Shown here one piece after another: positions 49,101 through 60,179 of a stretch of DNA of 64,000 nt. The stretch spans positions 126,001 to 190,000 of the forward strand of contig NMRA01000587.1 in the NCBI GenBank assembly GCA_002633005.1, given 5' to 3'. Positions within the stretch are counted from its first letter, which is position 1, and the number at the start of each line of letters is the position of its first letter. The notes below the pieces were generated by a model. It saw only the letters and a program-made list of their open reading frames with translations, was not told the DNA's origin and ran no database searches. Both the position numbers and the translations under genes were made by a program. The stretch is from Phoronis australis (Eukaryota > Phoronida > Phoronidae).

Positions 49101-50421
49101 CTGTCAGATTAAAGTGCAGTAATAACAGAAATCGAACGGGAGGAGTTGTGATTTTTCTGACAATTCTGAACAGTCCGTCACGACAATATCATGTTATGGG
49201 TCAAACTTTTCACTTTCGGCTATGTATCAACGGTGAAATTTTCGATTTGTCGGTTCGATTCACCTCCGGCTAAAGAGGCGAGTGTTTTGTTCCTCGTGCA
49301 CTAACAATTTTCCAGATTGCGAAACTAAAACTCAATTCTACATCACATTGCTGATTGTTTTGTTAATAAACGCTAATTTATAAGAGTTCTAATTTGTTAC
49401 TCAACTCTGAAATGTTAGAAAGGTGTGCGACTTTTGTCAGCCCGCCCTGGACGTTGTCAGAGGGACGAGCACTGAGGCGCTTCGAAGGGACAATGCATTC
49501 GCGAATAAACCTAGCGTCATGGATGGACGTTGCTTGCAGTGCATGTTATCTTGCGAAGATGATAGTTGCGTGATATCACATTTCTCTCAGGAAGTTTGCT
49601 TGAACACAGGCATAGTGTTCTAGCAATCACGACTTCCTGGAACGGAAAACCACCATGGCAGAGTCGCTCACAATGTTTCACCAGAGTGGTTATTTTCCGC
49701 ACGCGCGTGCGACGAAACTGTGAAAAAAACAACTATTGACATGCAAGATTTAGGGTTTGAGTATCACGAAAATGGTCTACGCCACAATAACTAATTGGCG
49801 AAATGAAATTTACAAGTATATTACAGTATCATGTAGTGAGTGCATGACAAAATTTTCACACGGCATGTTTCAAATGCAATCTTTGCCTATTGTGTTTTCA
49901 GGCGTCAGTCCAGTTTTCAGATCAGGATTCTAAAACAGTATGGCTTCTAGACCTCTCCTGACATTCCCTCTACCAAAATACATGAAATTTACCCAAACGC
50001 ATAACTCAACAAGAGCTTGAGGGAGAGTTATTGTTTTTAACTGAAATCGGACGCAAGACGGCGCTGTAACGCCAATTTTTTGAAGTTTTGGTTTGCAGAC
50101 CTCTACCTCATTGGTCCTTTGCTGAAATATGGATAAGCAGGTAGGTCTCATCAAGGGCTATATGCAATATCACTAAGAGCCTTGGTAGGTCGAGAACTGT
50201 GTAGTTAAGATACTTCTAAACAATTTTACGTTACCCGCCATGTAAGTCCAGAGGATACCAGTGGCAAGAAAAAGTCTCTTATGCGACATAAGCTGCTGGT
50301 ACTTGTACGGGAATAAGACGGCTACGAAGCGATCGACAGCTGTAACGAAACGAAATGACGAAGTAACTACAACATGAAACGGAGGAACAAAAAGGAATTG
50401 ACAACAGGAATAATTTGTCAA
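46177..50421 (-). CDS. Class A (rhodopsin-like) GPCR, last two exons (TM3-TM7)
   Basis: Membrane receptor of the rhodopsin family; the ligand class is not recognisable. Exon n is 50421-50235: it starts after a pyrimidine-rich acceptor and encodes TM3, ICL2 and TM4. A Cys lies exactly 25 residues before the Arg of AVDRFVAV (a DRY variant), as expected for Cys3.25. Exon n+1 is 46667-46177, phase 1, acceptor GTTGCAG. It encodes ECL2 with its Cys (DVVCVID), TM5 (starting NPTMLAV), a basic ICL3, TM6 with TLCILP in place of CWxP, and TM7 with NPIVYA, then a short tail ending SIEVQP. The joined fragment is about 225 residues. The N-terminus, TM1 and TM2 must be upstream (higher coordinates) but were not found. 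The 3.6 kb intron holds MITE M1 copy C. Confidence 0.88.
47518..47542. repeat. Perfect 25-base palindrome
   Basis: GGAATCTTTCAT, C, ATGAAAGATTCC: 12-base perfect arms with a single-base centre, in the GPCR intron. Confidence 0.8.
47981..48104. mobile_element. MITE family M1, copy C (best preserved)
   Basis: 124 bp; the 22-base ends CGTTCAGTAACGCTAGGACC+TA (47981-48002) and the complement of 48083-48104 match at 21 of 22 positions. The interior is shared with copies A and B. It lies in the GPCR intron. Confidence 0.9.
48671..48750. repeat. Diverged repeat R, copy 1
   Basis: About 80 bases (CGATGTATTAACGGCGAAAA, TTCGGTTCAATTCACTTCCG, GGCTAAAAGGGCC) matching 49201-49280 at most positions in the same orientation, 0.53 kb apart. 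Confidence 0.75.
49201..49280. repeat. Diverged repeat R, copy 2
   Basis: Second copy of the 48671-48750 sequence (CTATGTATCAACGGTGAAAT, GTCGGTTCGATTCACCTCCG, GGCTAAAGAGGCG). Confidence 0.75.
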
Positions 50422-50514
50422 CTAGTGAAAACTAAATGTACCAACACTAAACGTTAGTCACCAACATGCCTCATGCGGCTGACCATTATTACGAACATAA
50501 CTCCTGGGTATCGG

Positions 50515-50837
50515 CATAGGCGGATTTGGGGAGGAGCAGGGGGCCAGCCCCCGCTTCCTTGGCTGCCGCAAGCAAATTGATATAGAAACAGCGTGAAGCG
50601 TGAGGAAATATTGAGTTCAGCAACTAGCACCGGTAGAGTATGAGGAAGGGGGGCTCCGACTCCTAACCGCAAACGCGTCGTGTTACCTTTTTTAGTACAT
50701 CGATAGATTTTGTGAACAGTAGGTCCACATCCCCGGACCCCGCAACTTTTGGGCCGCCTGTGCACATACAATCGCGCTTTGTCCACTTGCCGATGCAACT
50801 TGTTGACCCCCCTTATGGCATCCTAGGTCCGCCACTG
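50515..50837. mobile_element. MITE family M2, copy 2 (323 bp)
   Basis: It runs from CATAGGCGGATTTGGGGAGG to ATCCTAGGTCCGCCACTG and is flanked by a perfect ATCGG duplication (50510-50514 and 50838-50842). It shares ends with the 148 bp element at 22064 and internal sequence with 32541. It lies just upstream of the GPCR TM3 exon, presumably in an intron. Confidence 0.85.
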
Positions 50838-50842
50838 ATCGG

Positions 50843-52930
50843 ATACAGGGTATGATCCAGTCAGTGCAGGAACTCGTGATGATTTGTTGTTCCCTCTGAC
50901 ACAAAATGATCGAACTTCGACAACTGGTAATTAATATAGAACATGTCAGTCAGTTCGAACACGATGGCTCATCCATTGTGTTGAAAGTGACATTAGATAC
51001 GTCGTGAGAAAGCGCAGTCATCTGCCATAAAAAATTTAGCCACGTCATTCAGTGGATCTAGATTCTCCCAGGTTGGACTCTCGCCAAAAATGGTGGTTGC
51101 CCCTTGCGAAATCAAAGATCCACCAATGCCAACCTAAAACATTCGAACAGTTGCCTACGTGTGGTGCGTGTCAAGGGTACAATGTAGCTCTTATGTTTTG
51201 AAGGCATACAGCATTGAAACACACTCTTATTGATCAGGATTATAGTGATCAAGGAGGACCTTTTCAAAACTACTTTTCAAATAAATCATTAACATTAGAT
51301 TCAGAGTGAATCAATTCCCAGTGTACTATTTGTTCGCATTAGAGTAGTAGGTCTCTACACGTTCAAACGTACGTGTGGAATCAACATGCAGCAAAATCAC
51401 GGTGTAGGTTCCTCTGCCTGGCATTTGAATTCGGCACTGTCGCGAGAAAGACTTAAAAATTCAACAAAAATGTGTTTTTTCCTCGCTACAGAAGCACTGG
51501 CACGTGCATGTTCAGTGTAATTGTGGTCACTTTGTTAACTTAAGTTGCACTAACTGGAATTGCTTACTGCTTGCGCTAGATTATTTTATTGGTCGTTTTT
51601 TCAAAATATGAACTTCGAGTGTCATTCCGACGTCATGTCTGGTTACCCGCTTCTTTCTTTATGTTTGAGTATCGATGTGCATGTATAGACTGCATACACA
51701 CCGTTTGCAGTTGGTGTTACCGATTAATATGATACTCACCCTCAAAATTATTGTACGAGCACGACGGGAAGCCATTTTAAATGTACATTTCGCAACTGTT
51801 TCGTTGTCAATTTTGATTTCGGCTTTGTGCTTTAAAACATTACCACGCTCATCCGCATTTAAATCGTCGCCGCCTGAGGCTGCAACTCAAGTCACAGACA
51901 GTGAGCCCGTTTCGAATTTTCGATTTTGGGATTGGAGCTTTTATTAAAGTCGTTAATTGTTTCGATGTTCTCATTGGTATCTGGAATCTTATCCTCTCCC
52001 ACTAAGGAATATTATGGGACCTTTTTGTGAGAGCAAAATGCCTAATTCAATTTGCGTTTTAGCCAGCTACAAAACAATGCGAAATGCAGCACTAAATATG
52101 CCACGGAGGCATACATGTACTACAGTGTATGTACTAACCAATTAAGAGAAGAGAGCCACCAGACATACTGAGTGGTACGGTTGTACAGATGAGGCTGATC
52201 AGGCAGAAGTTCTTTGAAGATGGAACAATTCCTGAAATAAAAATATAGAATTATGTTTGAAGAGGGACCGTAGAGAGCTAATAACTGGCAGCGCCAGAAG
52301 CAAAACCTTGGCAAACGGTGGTGCGAGATTTGGCGATGACTGCCAAGGAAGAAAAGGTGATAAACTCTACTGGAACGTATTTACACGGTACTTCGTTCAT
52401 CGTAGACCATCTACGGTGTGAGTAAAATTTCCGCTTTTAGAACCAAGGAAAGCCACGGAACACGTCAGGAGTCAACGGTATTCACTGTGAGAATGGCACA
52501 ACGATACATTCATCAAACCCATATCAAGATTGCATCATTTCACAGCGTTACTGAAAAATTTAAGGCTGCTGCGCCTCAGTCTCATCCCCCGGGATCTACT
52601 AGGGAGCGGGGTTCAGGGGGTTTAAACCCCCCTGGGACAGAATTAAAAATGAAAACCAAAACAAAAAAAAACGTTGCCAATAAAACGAAATCAGCTACAA
52701 AAACCCAAAAAATCTTACACGACTTCCCCCAACCGCTCTCCGCTACGCGCCTGTGATTCACGCTAATCCTAACCCCCATACTGAAAACGTAGATCTGCCA
52801 CTATAAAAGGTAGTTAGTAGGCTACCATGTGCCTGCCAGTCCTCACGAAGTTAGCGGCTCCCAATCAGTCTTCATTAATTCAAAACCGTTCGTCGTCGAA
52901 GCTTCCGACTCATTATCAGGCAATTAGAGT
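50843..52930. other. Probable upstream GPCR introns; no secure exon
   Basis: The missing GPCR exons may lie here on the minus strand. Positions 52240-52145 contain a good acceptor (TTTTTATTTCAG), a hydrophobic frame resembling TM1 (FCLISLICTTVPLSMS) and a donor GTTAGT, but no partner exon for TM1-TM2 in matching phase was found. A degenerate MITE-like palindrome (GGGGGTTTAAACCCCC, 52616-52631) is also present. Confidence 0.4.
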
Positions 52931-53010
52931 CGTGAAGTGTGTGGCTAAGGGGTTTGAGGTCCGGACTCCTGCTTGGTACACCTTAAGGTTCGAATCCTGG
53001 CTCCAAGGGT
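52931..53010 (+). repeat. tRNA-derived SINE-like fragment
   Basis: GTGGCTAAGGGG (A-box-like, 52941-52952) and GGTTCGAATCC (perfect B box, 52987-52997) sit at tRNA spacing with CGGACTCC between, as in a tRNA-Leu-like gene. The acceptor stem does not close, so it is a SINE head or pseudogene rather than a working tRNA. Confidence 0.6.
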
Positions 53011-53129
53011 TGACAACCGAGCATTTTACGAAGGTGTCTCCTCTTCTGAGTTGTATATAGTGCGAAAGCGATTTTGGGGCTGTGCTCATCTTCAAGAAAA
53101 AAAATAACTGTCTTTCTGGTCTCAGAATT

Positions 53130-53260
53130 GTGGACATTGGACTGAGTAGTGAACTTTTGAAGGTAGTGTAATTTCGGAGCAGTGAACCTTCGGAGTATTG
53201 GCTGGACCTTCGGCCAAAGTAGCGAACCTTCGTAATAGTGACATGTAACCTTAGAAACTT
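53130..53260. repeat. Degenerate AGTGAACCTTCGGAG tandem repeat
   Basis: Four to five imperfect units (GTGAACTTTTGAAGG, AGTGAACCTTCGGAG, TGGACCTTCGGCC, AGCGAACCTTCG) spaced about 25-30 bases apart. Confidence 0.6.
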
Positions 53261-55059
53261 TTCCCATCTGAAGTTAGTTGGTCGTATGAAGTCTGTGAGG
53301 CTGTGCACCATTGACACTGTTTACAACAAAAGTCTTTCTTCATTGAGCACAGTTTTGTTAGGCCTAGACCTACTTTCCCCAAAATGTGAACAAACTCGTT
53401 GGAGTTTTCTCAGCGCAAGAAAACACGGTTATAGTTAAATGTCAGGTTTTTGAGCAACGGCGGAGGGCTGCCTGTAGGGAACTTACCGTCGGCTTGTACC
53501 AAATTTAAAGAACGGAAGCGCGCACACACGCATGTCAATCCACCAATGCACAATTGAATTGGACACTGGATGAACAACATGCGTGTATTTGACGAACACT
53601 TTCACCGTACTATACTAGTAAGCAATATCAGATAACAATCCTAATTTGTGCTATTATGTTTCTTTCATTCTCATCGCAATACTTTTTGGGAGATTTTTCG
53701 TTGCTATGCAACTCAGCTAAGTGTAGACATTTAGTTCTAGACTCCCTTGTACCCCACGGTGTAGCCACCACGCGTGTTCAATGCCCATGAATAACACAAA
53801 GCCTCCTAAAGTCGTCTGCACGATCCTGTAATCTCCGCCAACACCACTCGGGTGAAGTTAGTTATCATAGCAGTGCAACAAACTTGTTGTTGTCCATCTG
53901 TATCCCATCTTTAACGGTTCGATCAAATCCGCCCGAACCTCAGTCTCCTGTCTACGGGCCTGTGTTAGGTCTCGTGGCGTGAAAAACTGACAAACGATGG
54001 TGTTCCCAGGGTCTAGACTATTACTAAAAGCAGCAATTAACACTTAAGTATCACTTAATCAAGCTGAATCACGTTGATGTTGGGCTAACGTATGTCGCGA
54101 CAACTGAAAAACGACCAATCAAGACCGACACCCTGAGAGTCGACCAGAAGAAAACTGACCTTGCAGAGGAAAGGTGTTTCTTCTGTCACAAAGCACCTGG
54201 CTAGAGACTGTCGTAAGCGGACATAAGTGAAGCAATATCAAAAGTCAGCAGCGGTCAGCCACCGAGATTCTTAGATTAAGGAGGAGTCGGTGAAGTGTGC
54301 TAACCCTGAACGCGCCTTCAAATGCGTCTGAAGGAGGGGTTTGTTGGCACGAAAAAGATCTCAGTGTTGAGAGACACAGGCTAAACAACCCTTGTGGTTC
54401 AATTTATTCTAGTCAAACCAGGACATATGACCTACCGGAAGAGGTCATGCGAGTGGGTGGACTCTACCAAGAGATGGCTGCCTGTCGCCAAGATCAACAT
54501 CAAGACACCATACTGCACGGGATAAATGTTTGCGATGTGTAGGGAGCGTTCAGAGGCCAATTTGATTATCGGGGACGTACCTGGCGCCTTGGACCCAGCG
54601 GATGTTGAGCGACAGGAGACAGCAACTACTGTCAACAAGGACAATAGGGCAATGACCTGGTGGAAGGTCCAAAAGATGACTCTCAAAAGGGTACTACTTC
54701 CCAAGAGGAGAACCCAGTGACCTTAACCCCAGAGGGAGAAGAGGTGGCCGAGATGTCGGTAGGAAGGGATCTTGATGAATCCAGCCGGGCAGCGGTAGCA
54801 GTGACTACTAGAGCTCAGGCAGAGGGACAATTAGCGGATAATAAACCGTTAGCTGTATCACCGACCATACAAGAGGTCGGACTAAAGCAGTTCAAAGAAG
54901 CCCAGTGTGAAGATTCATCAATGAAAAAAGTTGTGGAATCAAGCTGAAACCAAGGTTCAACGACAGACTAAAACCAAGGGGTCATACGTGATGGAGGTCC
55001 AGCGAGTTATCGGGTGTTTAACAATGAAGACGGTAACGAGGTGAAGCAAGTTATCGTAA

Positions 55060-55870
55060 CGAGCAGTTTGCATAAGTCTGTGATGAGGGTCGCTCTACTC
55101 GGAGGACACCTCGGTGTTAGGAAGACCTCTGACCGCATCATCAGCAACCTCTATTGGCCAGCAGTGGCATCAGAAATGACCCGATTCTGAAGGTCATGCG
55201 ACATCTACCATAAGACCATTCCGAAAGGTTGAGAGATGCCTTTGATGGAGAATCCTTTGAAAAGGACGGCGATTGATCTTATTGGCCCTTTAGCTCCAGT
55301 TTCCGACAAGGGAAACGGATACATCCTCACGGTGTTAGATTTCGCTACCAGGTACCCAGAAGCAGTGGCGCTACCGAAGACTGAGACAGGGTGTGGCAGA
55401 ATCATTGTGAGAATATTATTCCACGAGAGTTCCTGAGTGATTGTAGAACGCAGTTCACAGAGGAACTGATGAAGGAGGTCAGCAGACTTGTTAGTGCACA
55501 GCAGCTGTATACGATCGCTTACAACCCACGCTATAACGGTGTCTGCGAGAGAACCAACGTTGTACTAAAAGCCATGCTGAAGAAGATGTGTCAAGAAAGA
55601 CCAAAGGACTGGGACCGGTATCTGCCAGCTGCATTGTTTGCTTACCGGGAAATTCCGCAATCAAGCACAGGATTTTTACCCTTTGAGTTGCTATACGGCA
55701 GGACATTAAGAGGTCCGATGCAAATCCTGTGCGAACTCTGGACTGGGGAAGACAACAACGAAGTCCGAAATACTTACCAGTATGTCTTTGAGCTCAGGAT
55801 CCGCTTAGAGGAGACCTACGAGTTGGCTAGAAAAAAATTGCATAATGCACAGGGTATTCACAAGCACTAG
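55060..55870 (+). pseudogene. Integrase region of the Gmr1-like element
   Basis: It contains a zinc-binding stretch (GGHLGVRKTSDRIISNLYWP) with a stop shortly after, then the catalytic core starting TAIDLIGPL and LDFATRYPEA. A frame change near 55400 leads into the second half, with the QFTEEL and NPRYNGVCERTN segments. The core is recognisable but split across frames, so it is non-functional. Confidence 0.85.
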
Positions 55871-56079
55871 TACGACAAGAAGGCCTTCTTGATGGAGGCA
55901 GTTTAGAGCTTCGACCAGAGGCGCACAACGAGACCTGTGTGATTCCTTGACGTCAGAACAGCGTGAAAGGCTCTACATCTCCTACGTGACTACCGTAGTA
56001 TCTCCACCGATCAGCTTGGAGGGACCGAGTTGTCCTGCCACGTCATCGCGTTGACGACAGAGCATCCATTGAGAGTGAG

Positions 56080-57320
56080 ACCACGTCAGCTGCCGTACAT
56101 TACTCAGGACCTAGTGAAGAAGGAAGTGCGGGAGATGTTAAATATGAACATCATTGAGCCTTCCACTTCAGCTTAGAGCTCTCCTGTAGTATTGGTGGCT
56201 AAAAAGAACGGCACCACAAGGTTCTGTGTTGACTACCGGCGGCTGAATGCAGCGACCAAATTCGATAACGAGCCCATGGGTAACCCTGAAGCTATTATGG
56301 GGACTCTGCATGGTTAAAGTTTCTTCTCAAAGTTTGACTTCACTAAGGGATACTGGAAAATTCCCATGGATAAAGCGAGTAAAGTGAAAACCACACTTGT
56401 GACTCCAGGAGGCTCTTACCAGTTCCGCAGAATGTCGTTTGGCTTGGTGAATTCAGCTGCCACGTTCAACAGCATGACGAGAAGGATATTGGCGGGCTCA
56501 GATAATATCGAACAGTATGTTGACGATGTGCTTCCCCATACTATCACCTGGGAGGAACATCTCAGTACACTGAGAGACTTGTTTCAGAGATTAAGGCAAG
56601 CAGGCTTGACAGTAAGACCGTCAACGTGCAGAATTGGCGATCAGGATATGGAGATCCTTAGATATCAGGTTGGGACAAACCAGATAGCTATGTACGACCA
56701 AAAGCTAATGAGGATCCTGGATGCACGAACGCCATTTGGTAAGACGGAAGTACGTCATTCCTAGGGCCTACATATACAGGGCACTACCGAAAGTTTGTGC
56801 CTAACTATGCACAGATAGCCACACCGTTGGCGGATTTACTGAAGAGAGGCCAGCCAAAGAAAGTCGTATGGACAGATATTCATGACCAGGCATTCGTAAA
56901 GCTAAAGCAAGCGCTTGGAAGTAGTTCAATCATACAAGTGCCAGACTTCACCCAGAGATTCATATCCAGGATGGATAACGATTAAACGATGGTTTAGGGG
57001 CAGTCTAACTGCAGGAGTTTTACGATGGGACATTACCTATATCGTATGCTAGCCTGAAGCTTAAGGAGGGCGAGCGACATTACTTTACAGAAGAGAAAGA
57101 GGGTTTGGCGATAGTGTTCTCTGTTAAACGGTTTCAGTTTTATCTCTACGGGGCAGAATTCGTGGTGCAAACAGACTACACTCCATTGATATATATTCAG
57201 CATTGTAAGATTGAAAGTCGCAGAGTTATGCGATGGGCTTTAGCACTGTAGAAATACAAATTCCACGTGGAGCATATCCGGGAAAATCTAGCGTCGGTGC
57301 GGATTACTTAAATCGATTAC
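56080..57320 (+). pseudogene. Reverse transcriptase / RNase H region of the Gmr1-like element
   Basis: Reverse transcriptase signatures in order: FCVDYRRLNAAT, KFDFTKGYWKIPM, FRRMSFGLVNSAATF and QYVDDVL. The connection and RNase H follow (GERHYFTEEKEGLAIVF, VVQTDYTPL). In-frame stops near 56176, 56316 and 56761 and a frame change near 56985 break it. Confidence 0.88.
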
Positions 57321-57339
57321 CAAAGCATGCAAGTCAGGG

Positions 57340-58080
57340 AGCACCTTAGAGAAGGACACAGCAGCAGAAGATTATATATCTGGGCCAGATGATTTTGTGT
57401 TAATAAATTATAGAGTAATTTTCTCTTTGGCAGGAGTGTGTTTTCAGAATTTAATTATTATTTTGTTCTGTTTGTGTTATTTATTAGCATAGACCCTGAG
57501 GCCAGTACAGTGATGACGTAATTTGTTTATTACAAAATAGTAGACTCCAGCATGTGAGTGATTAATGTAATCTGGAGCATTCTAGAGACTATATGTTTGT
57601 AGAATGATTCCGGGAAGTTCTTGCATGAGCTTGTATTGATTAAAAGCTCTAGAACATTGCATTGGTCTATAAATACACAAGTACGGGTTTGTGGCCCAGT
57701 TTCAATTTCAGTTCAACAGTTAAGCAATTTAAAGTTACAAGAGAGTTACAGTTGAGTTGCAGTGAAGAGAATCAATAGTTACAGCGAGAGTCAATAGAGA
57801 GTCAGCTACAAAGACAGCAGGTTATTGAATCAGCGAGTGTAGCAGTTACTGAAGGTGTCTCAGAAGCTCATCACAAGTCAAGGCTTTCCAGAACTGACTG
57901 GATGATATAACAGTCATTACGTCGGAAGTTTTGTTTGAATAGGCTTGTGAACATACGGTCGAGATTAGTAAAAGGATAAACTCGAACCAGTCTTCAGGCT
58001 ATTATCTCACCAAAAGCTATTAGCACCGATTTGTAACCACCTGCGCCCACCCACACACGGGAAAACGTGACAGGGAGTTC
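57340..58080 (+). repeat. Probable 3' LTR region of the Gmr1-like element
   Basis: Directly downstream of RNase H, with no coding potential. TATAAA (57668-57673) followed by GTTTCAATTTCAGTTCAAC resembles an LTR promoter. The boundaries are uncertain: GACGTAAT (near 57515) and its complement ATTACGTC (near 57918) may mark ends or be chance. No matching 5' LTR was found upstream of 54100. Confidence 0.45.
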
Positions 58081-59570
58081 GATCGAATGACCATAGGTGT
58101 ACTTTTGGTCTCGTGACAGACCAGGACATCTCATTTGTGTAAATATTGACTAGAGCAGTGCACATCTGGTCACTCGGCGATCTGGTCCGGTATACATTTT
58201 CACCACGATGTACAGTTTATTATGGTTACGTGAAAGCGTTTTCAGGTGATTTGTTTCCTGATACAGTTGAGGTTTTTCATTTGTCGCCGCGACATACGTT
58301 AGCCCGGAAAAAGTAGAAAACGAGACAAAAGTCCGCGAAAGAGGCAAGAACTGGTAAAATTCGGCGAATGCACAATTAATAGCTCTGAACGTATGCCGTG
58401 ATTTTTTAGGAAAAGGTCCACATTTTCATAAATTCGATCTCCCCATTTTTCAGGCTGGGTGAGCGAATGCAACCGTCACGGCATCATCATTTCCTGTATT
58501 ATGAATTTCGCCTCTTCTCAGGATCATAGAGCTGAGAGTCAATTTTTGAGTATACGATTTCCCTTCCCACAAATTTAGCTGCGTCCATTGCCTTACCAAA
58601 AACTCTACAGTGTCGACGTTTGCAAAATACCAAAGGTCCACCGTTCTAGAAACTCGAACCACCCCCACGCGATGCTGGCTACGGGCCTGTGCTGGTGACT
58701 ACTTAAAAGTACAATGCAATTGTTTTACGACACTTCAAACCTCAAAATAAAACAAATTCGTCAGAATGACATTATCAAATCGACGCATTCGCAGTTATTT
58801 CGAGACGAAATCATTCGCACCTTTTCCTTATCCATTAGCTCCCTCCATGATCATCTGTGCAGATTAAATTTTGTAGCACAATTTGGAGCCTGTTTCGAAA
58901 CAATCATGCACATTTCGCTAACATCAGTCATTGGACATTGACATCGTGTTTAATAAAAACGATCACAATTTGTACTCTGTAGCAGACCGTTTGTTACCTT
59001 CTAAATGTACGTGTTGATCATATATTTTTTTCGTTTTATTTCATTCAGAGTTTTTCGTTACATACATGTACTAGGGTAGTTGGAGACAAACTTAATTCCT
59101 GAAAAGAAACCTTTTGTCTCCCAGTAATGGTACTAATCGTGCAATAGCGTGTGGCATAACCGATTCAGCGTGTACCCAGCAAAACAATGTTTTAAACAAT
59201 TTTAGCGTTTGATTCCAACCACTTTTTGCTAGAAAATTAGCGTCGACTTGATTTTAAATCAGATAAGTGCCTTCCGGGCTTGGAAAAAAAATGGTAACTT
59301 GCTTCTCGCTTGCCGCATAAACTGAACTGAAGTGACAAACCAACTTGACAAACTGGCCTCAAGCAACCAGATGTTAGACAGTGGTTACTTCTTTAAAAGC
59401 CAGGAGATGTTGGAGCTTTCACAAAGTCTTTCCTCCTCCTAACGGTTTCTGTTTTCAGTTGATATCCAGAGCATCTGAATTTGGCTGGTACTCAACGTAA
59501 AGTTGTGAAATTGCCATATATCGTTATTGTAATGTCACATGTAGGAAAGAGCTCAGCTCCAAGAACAAAT
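58081..59570. other. No gene recognised
   Basis: AT-rich sequence with only short frames and no repeat structure that I can define. Confidence 0.5.
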
Positions 59571-59573
59571 AAA

Positions 59574-59940
59574 CTCTCTCTCTCTTTCTCTCTCTCTTTC
59601 ACACTATCACTTTCTCTCTCTCTCTCTCCCTCTCTGTCTGACACATTTTCTCTCTCACTCTCACTGTCTCTCCTAATCTCACTCTCTCTCTCTCTTTCTC
59701 TGTCTCACTTTCTCACTGTCTCTCACTACTCTCTCTCTCTTTTCACTCTCTCATTCTCTCTCTTTTTTTTTCTCAACATCATTCTCACTCACTCTCCCTC
59801 ATTCTATCTCTCTCTTTTTCTCTCTCTCCTCTCTCTTTCTTTTTCTATCTCCCTCTCACTNTCTCTCATTCCATGTCTCTCTTTTCTCTCTCTTCCTCTC
59901 TCTCTCATTCTCTCTCTTTTTCCCCTCTCTAGCCCTCTCT
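59574..59940. repeat. CT-rich low-complexity tract
   Basis: About 370 bases of imperfect (TC)n / (CTCTCT, TTTCTC, CACTCTC) sequence. It produces a long but meaningless Leu/Ser open frame. One ambiguous base at 59862 suggests it was hard to sequence. Confidence 0.97.
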
Positions 59941-60179
59941 TCCGTCCCTCTGCTTTTGTCTTTACTTCAATACTTTTAGTCTAATGTACATATTTGACTT
60001 TCTGTGGTTAGAAAAACATGTTAAGTATGAAATGTATGAATTTATCAGTATTTAAGGACACATATGATAATTATAATCGTCCGGGTGTCTGGAAAACAAG
60101 AATACCTCGCTGCTGTTTGCCCATTACGCTCGACCTCACTTTTCTATTACGACCCCGAACTGCGCACTAACGTAATGTT

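Larger units (their letters stand above)
54100..57330 (+). mobile_element. Decayed Gmr1-like Ty3/gypsy LTR retrotransposon
   Basis: The internal region has many stops and frameshifts. Domain order is: gag zinc knuckle near 54165-54222 (broken by a frameshift), aspartic protease near 54364 (a DTG motif followed directly by a stop), integrase zinc-binding region 55060-55200, integrase core 55236-55870, reverse transcriptase 56080-56960 (YVDDVL near 56515) and RNase H 57015-57320. Integrase before reverse transcriptase is the reverse of the usual Ty3/gypsy order and defines the Gmr1-like group. The element cannot be active. Confidence 0.8.

Noticed and set aside
51001-51134. Possible GPCR TM2/ECL1 exon on the minus strand
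   Set aside because: The open frame (LALVGSLISQGATTIFG) is suggestive, but its splice phase does not fit the TM3 exon, which starts in phase 0.
59481-59984. 167-codon open frame rich in Leu and Ser
   Set aside because: It is a direct reading of the CT microsatellite and has no complexity of a real protein.
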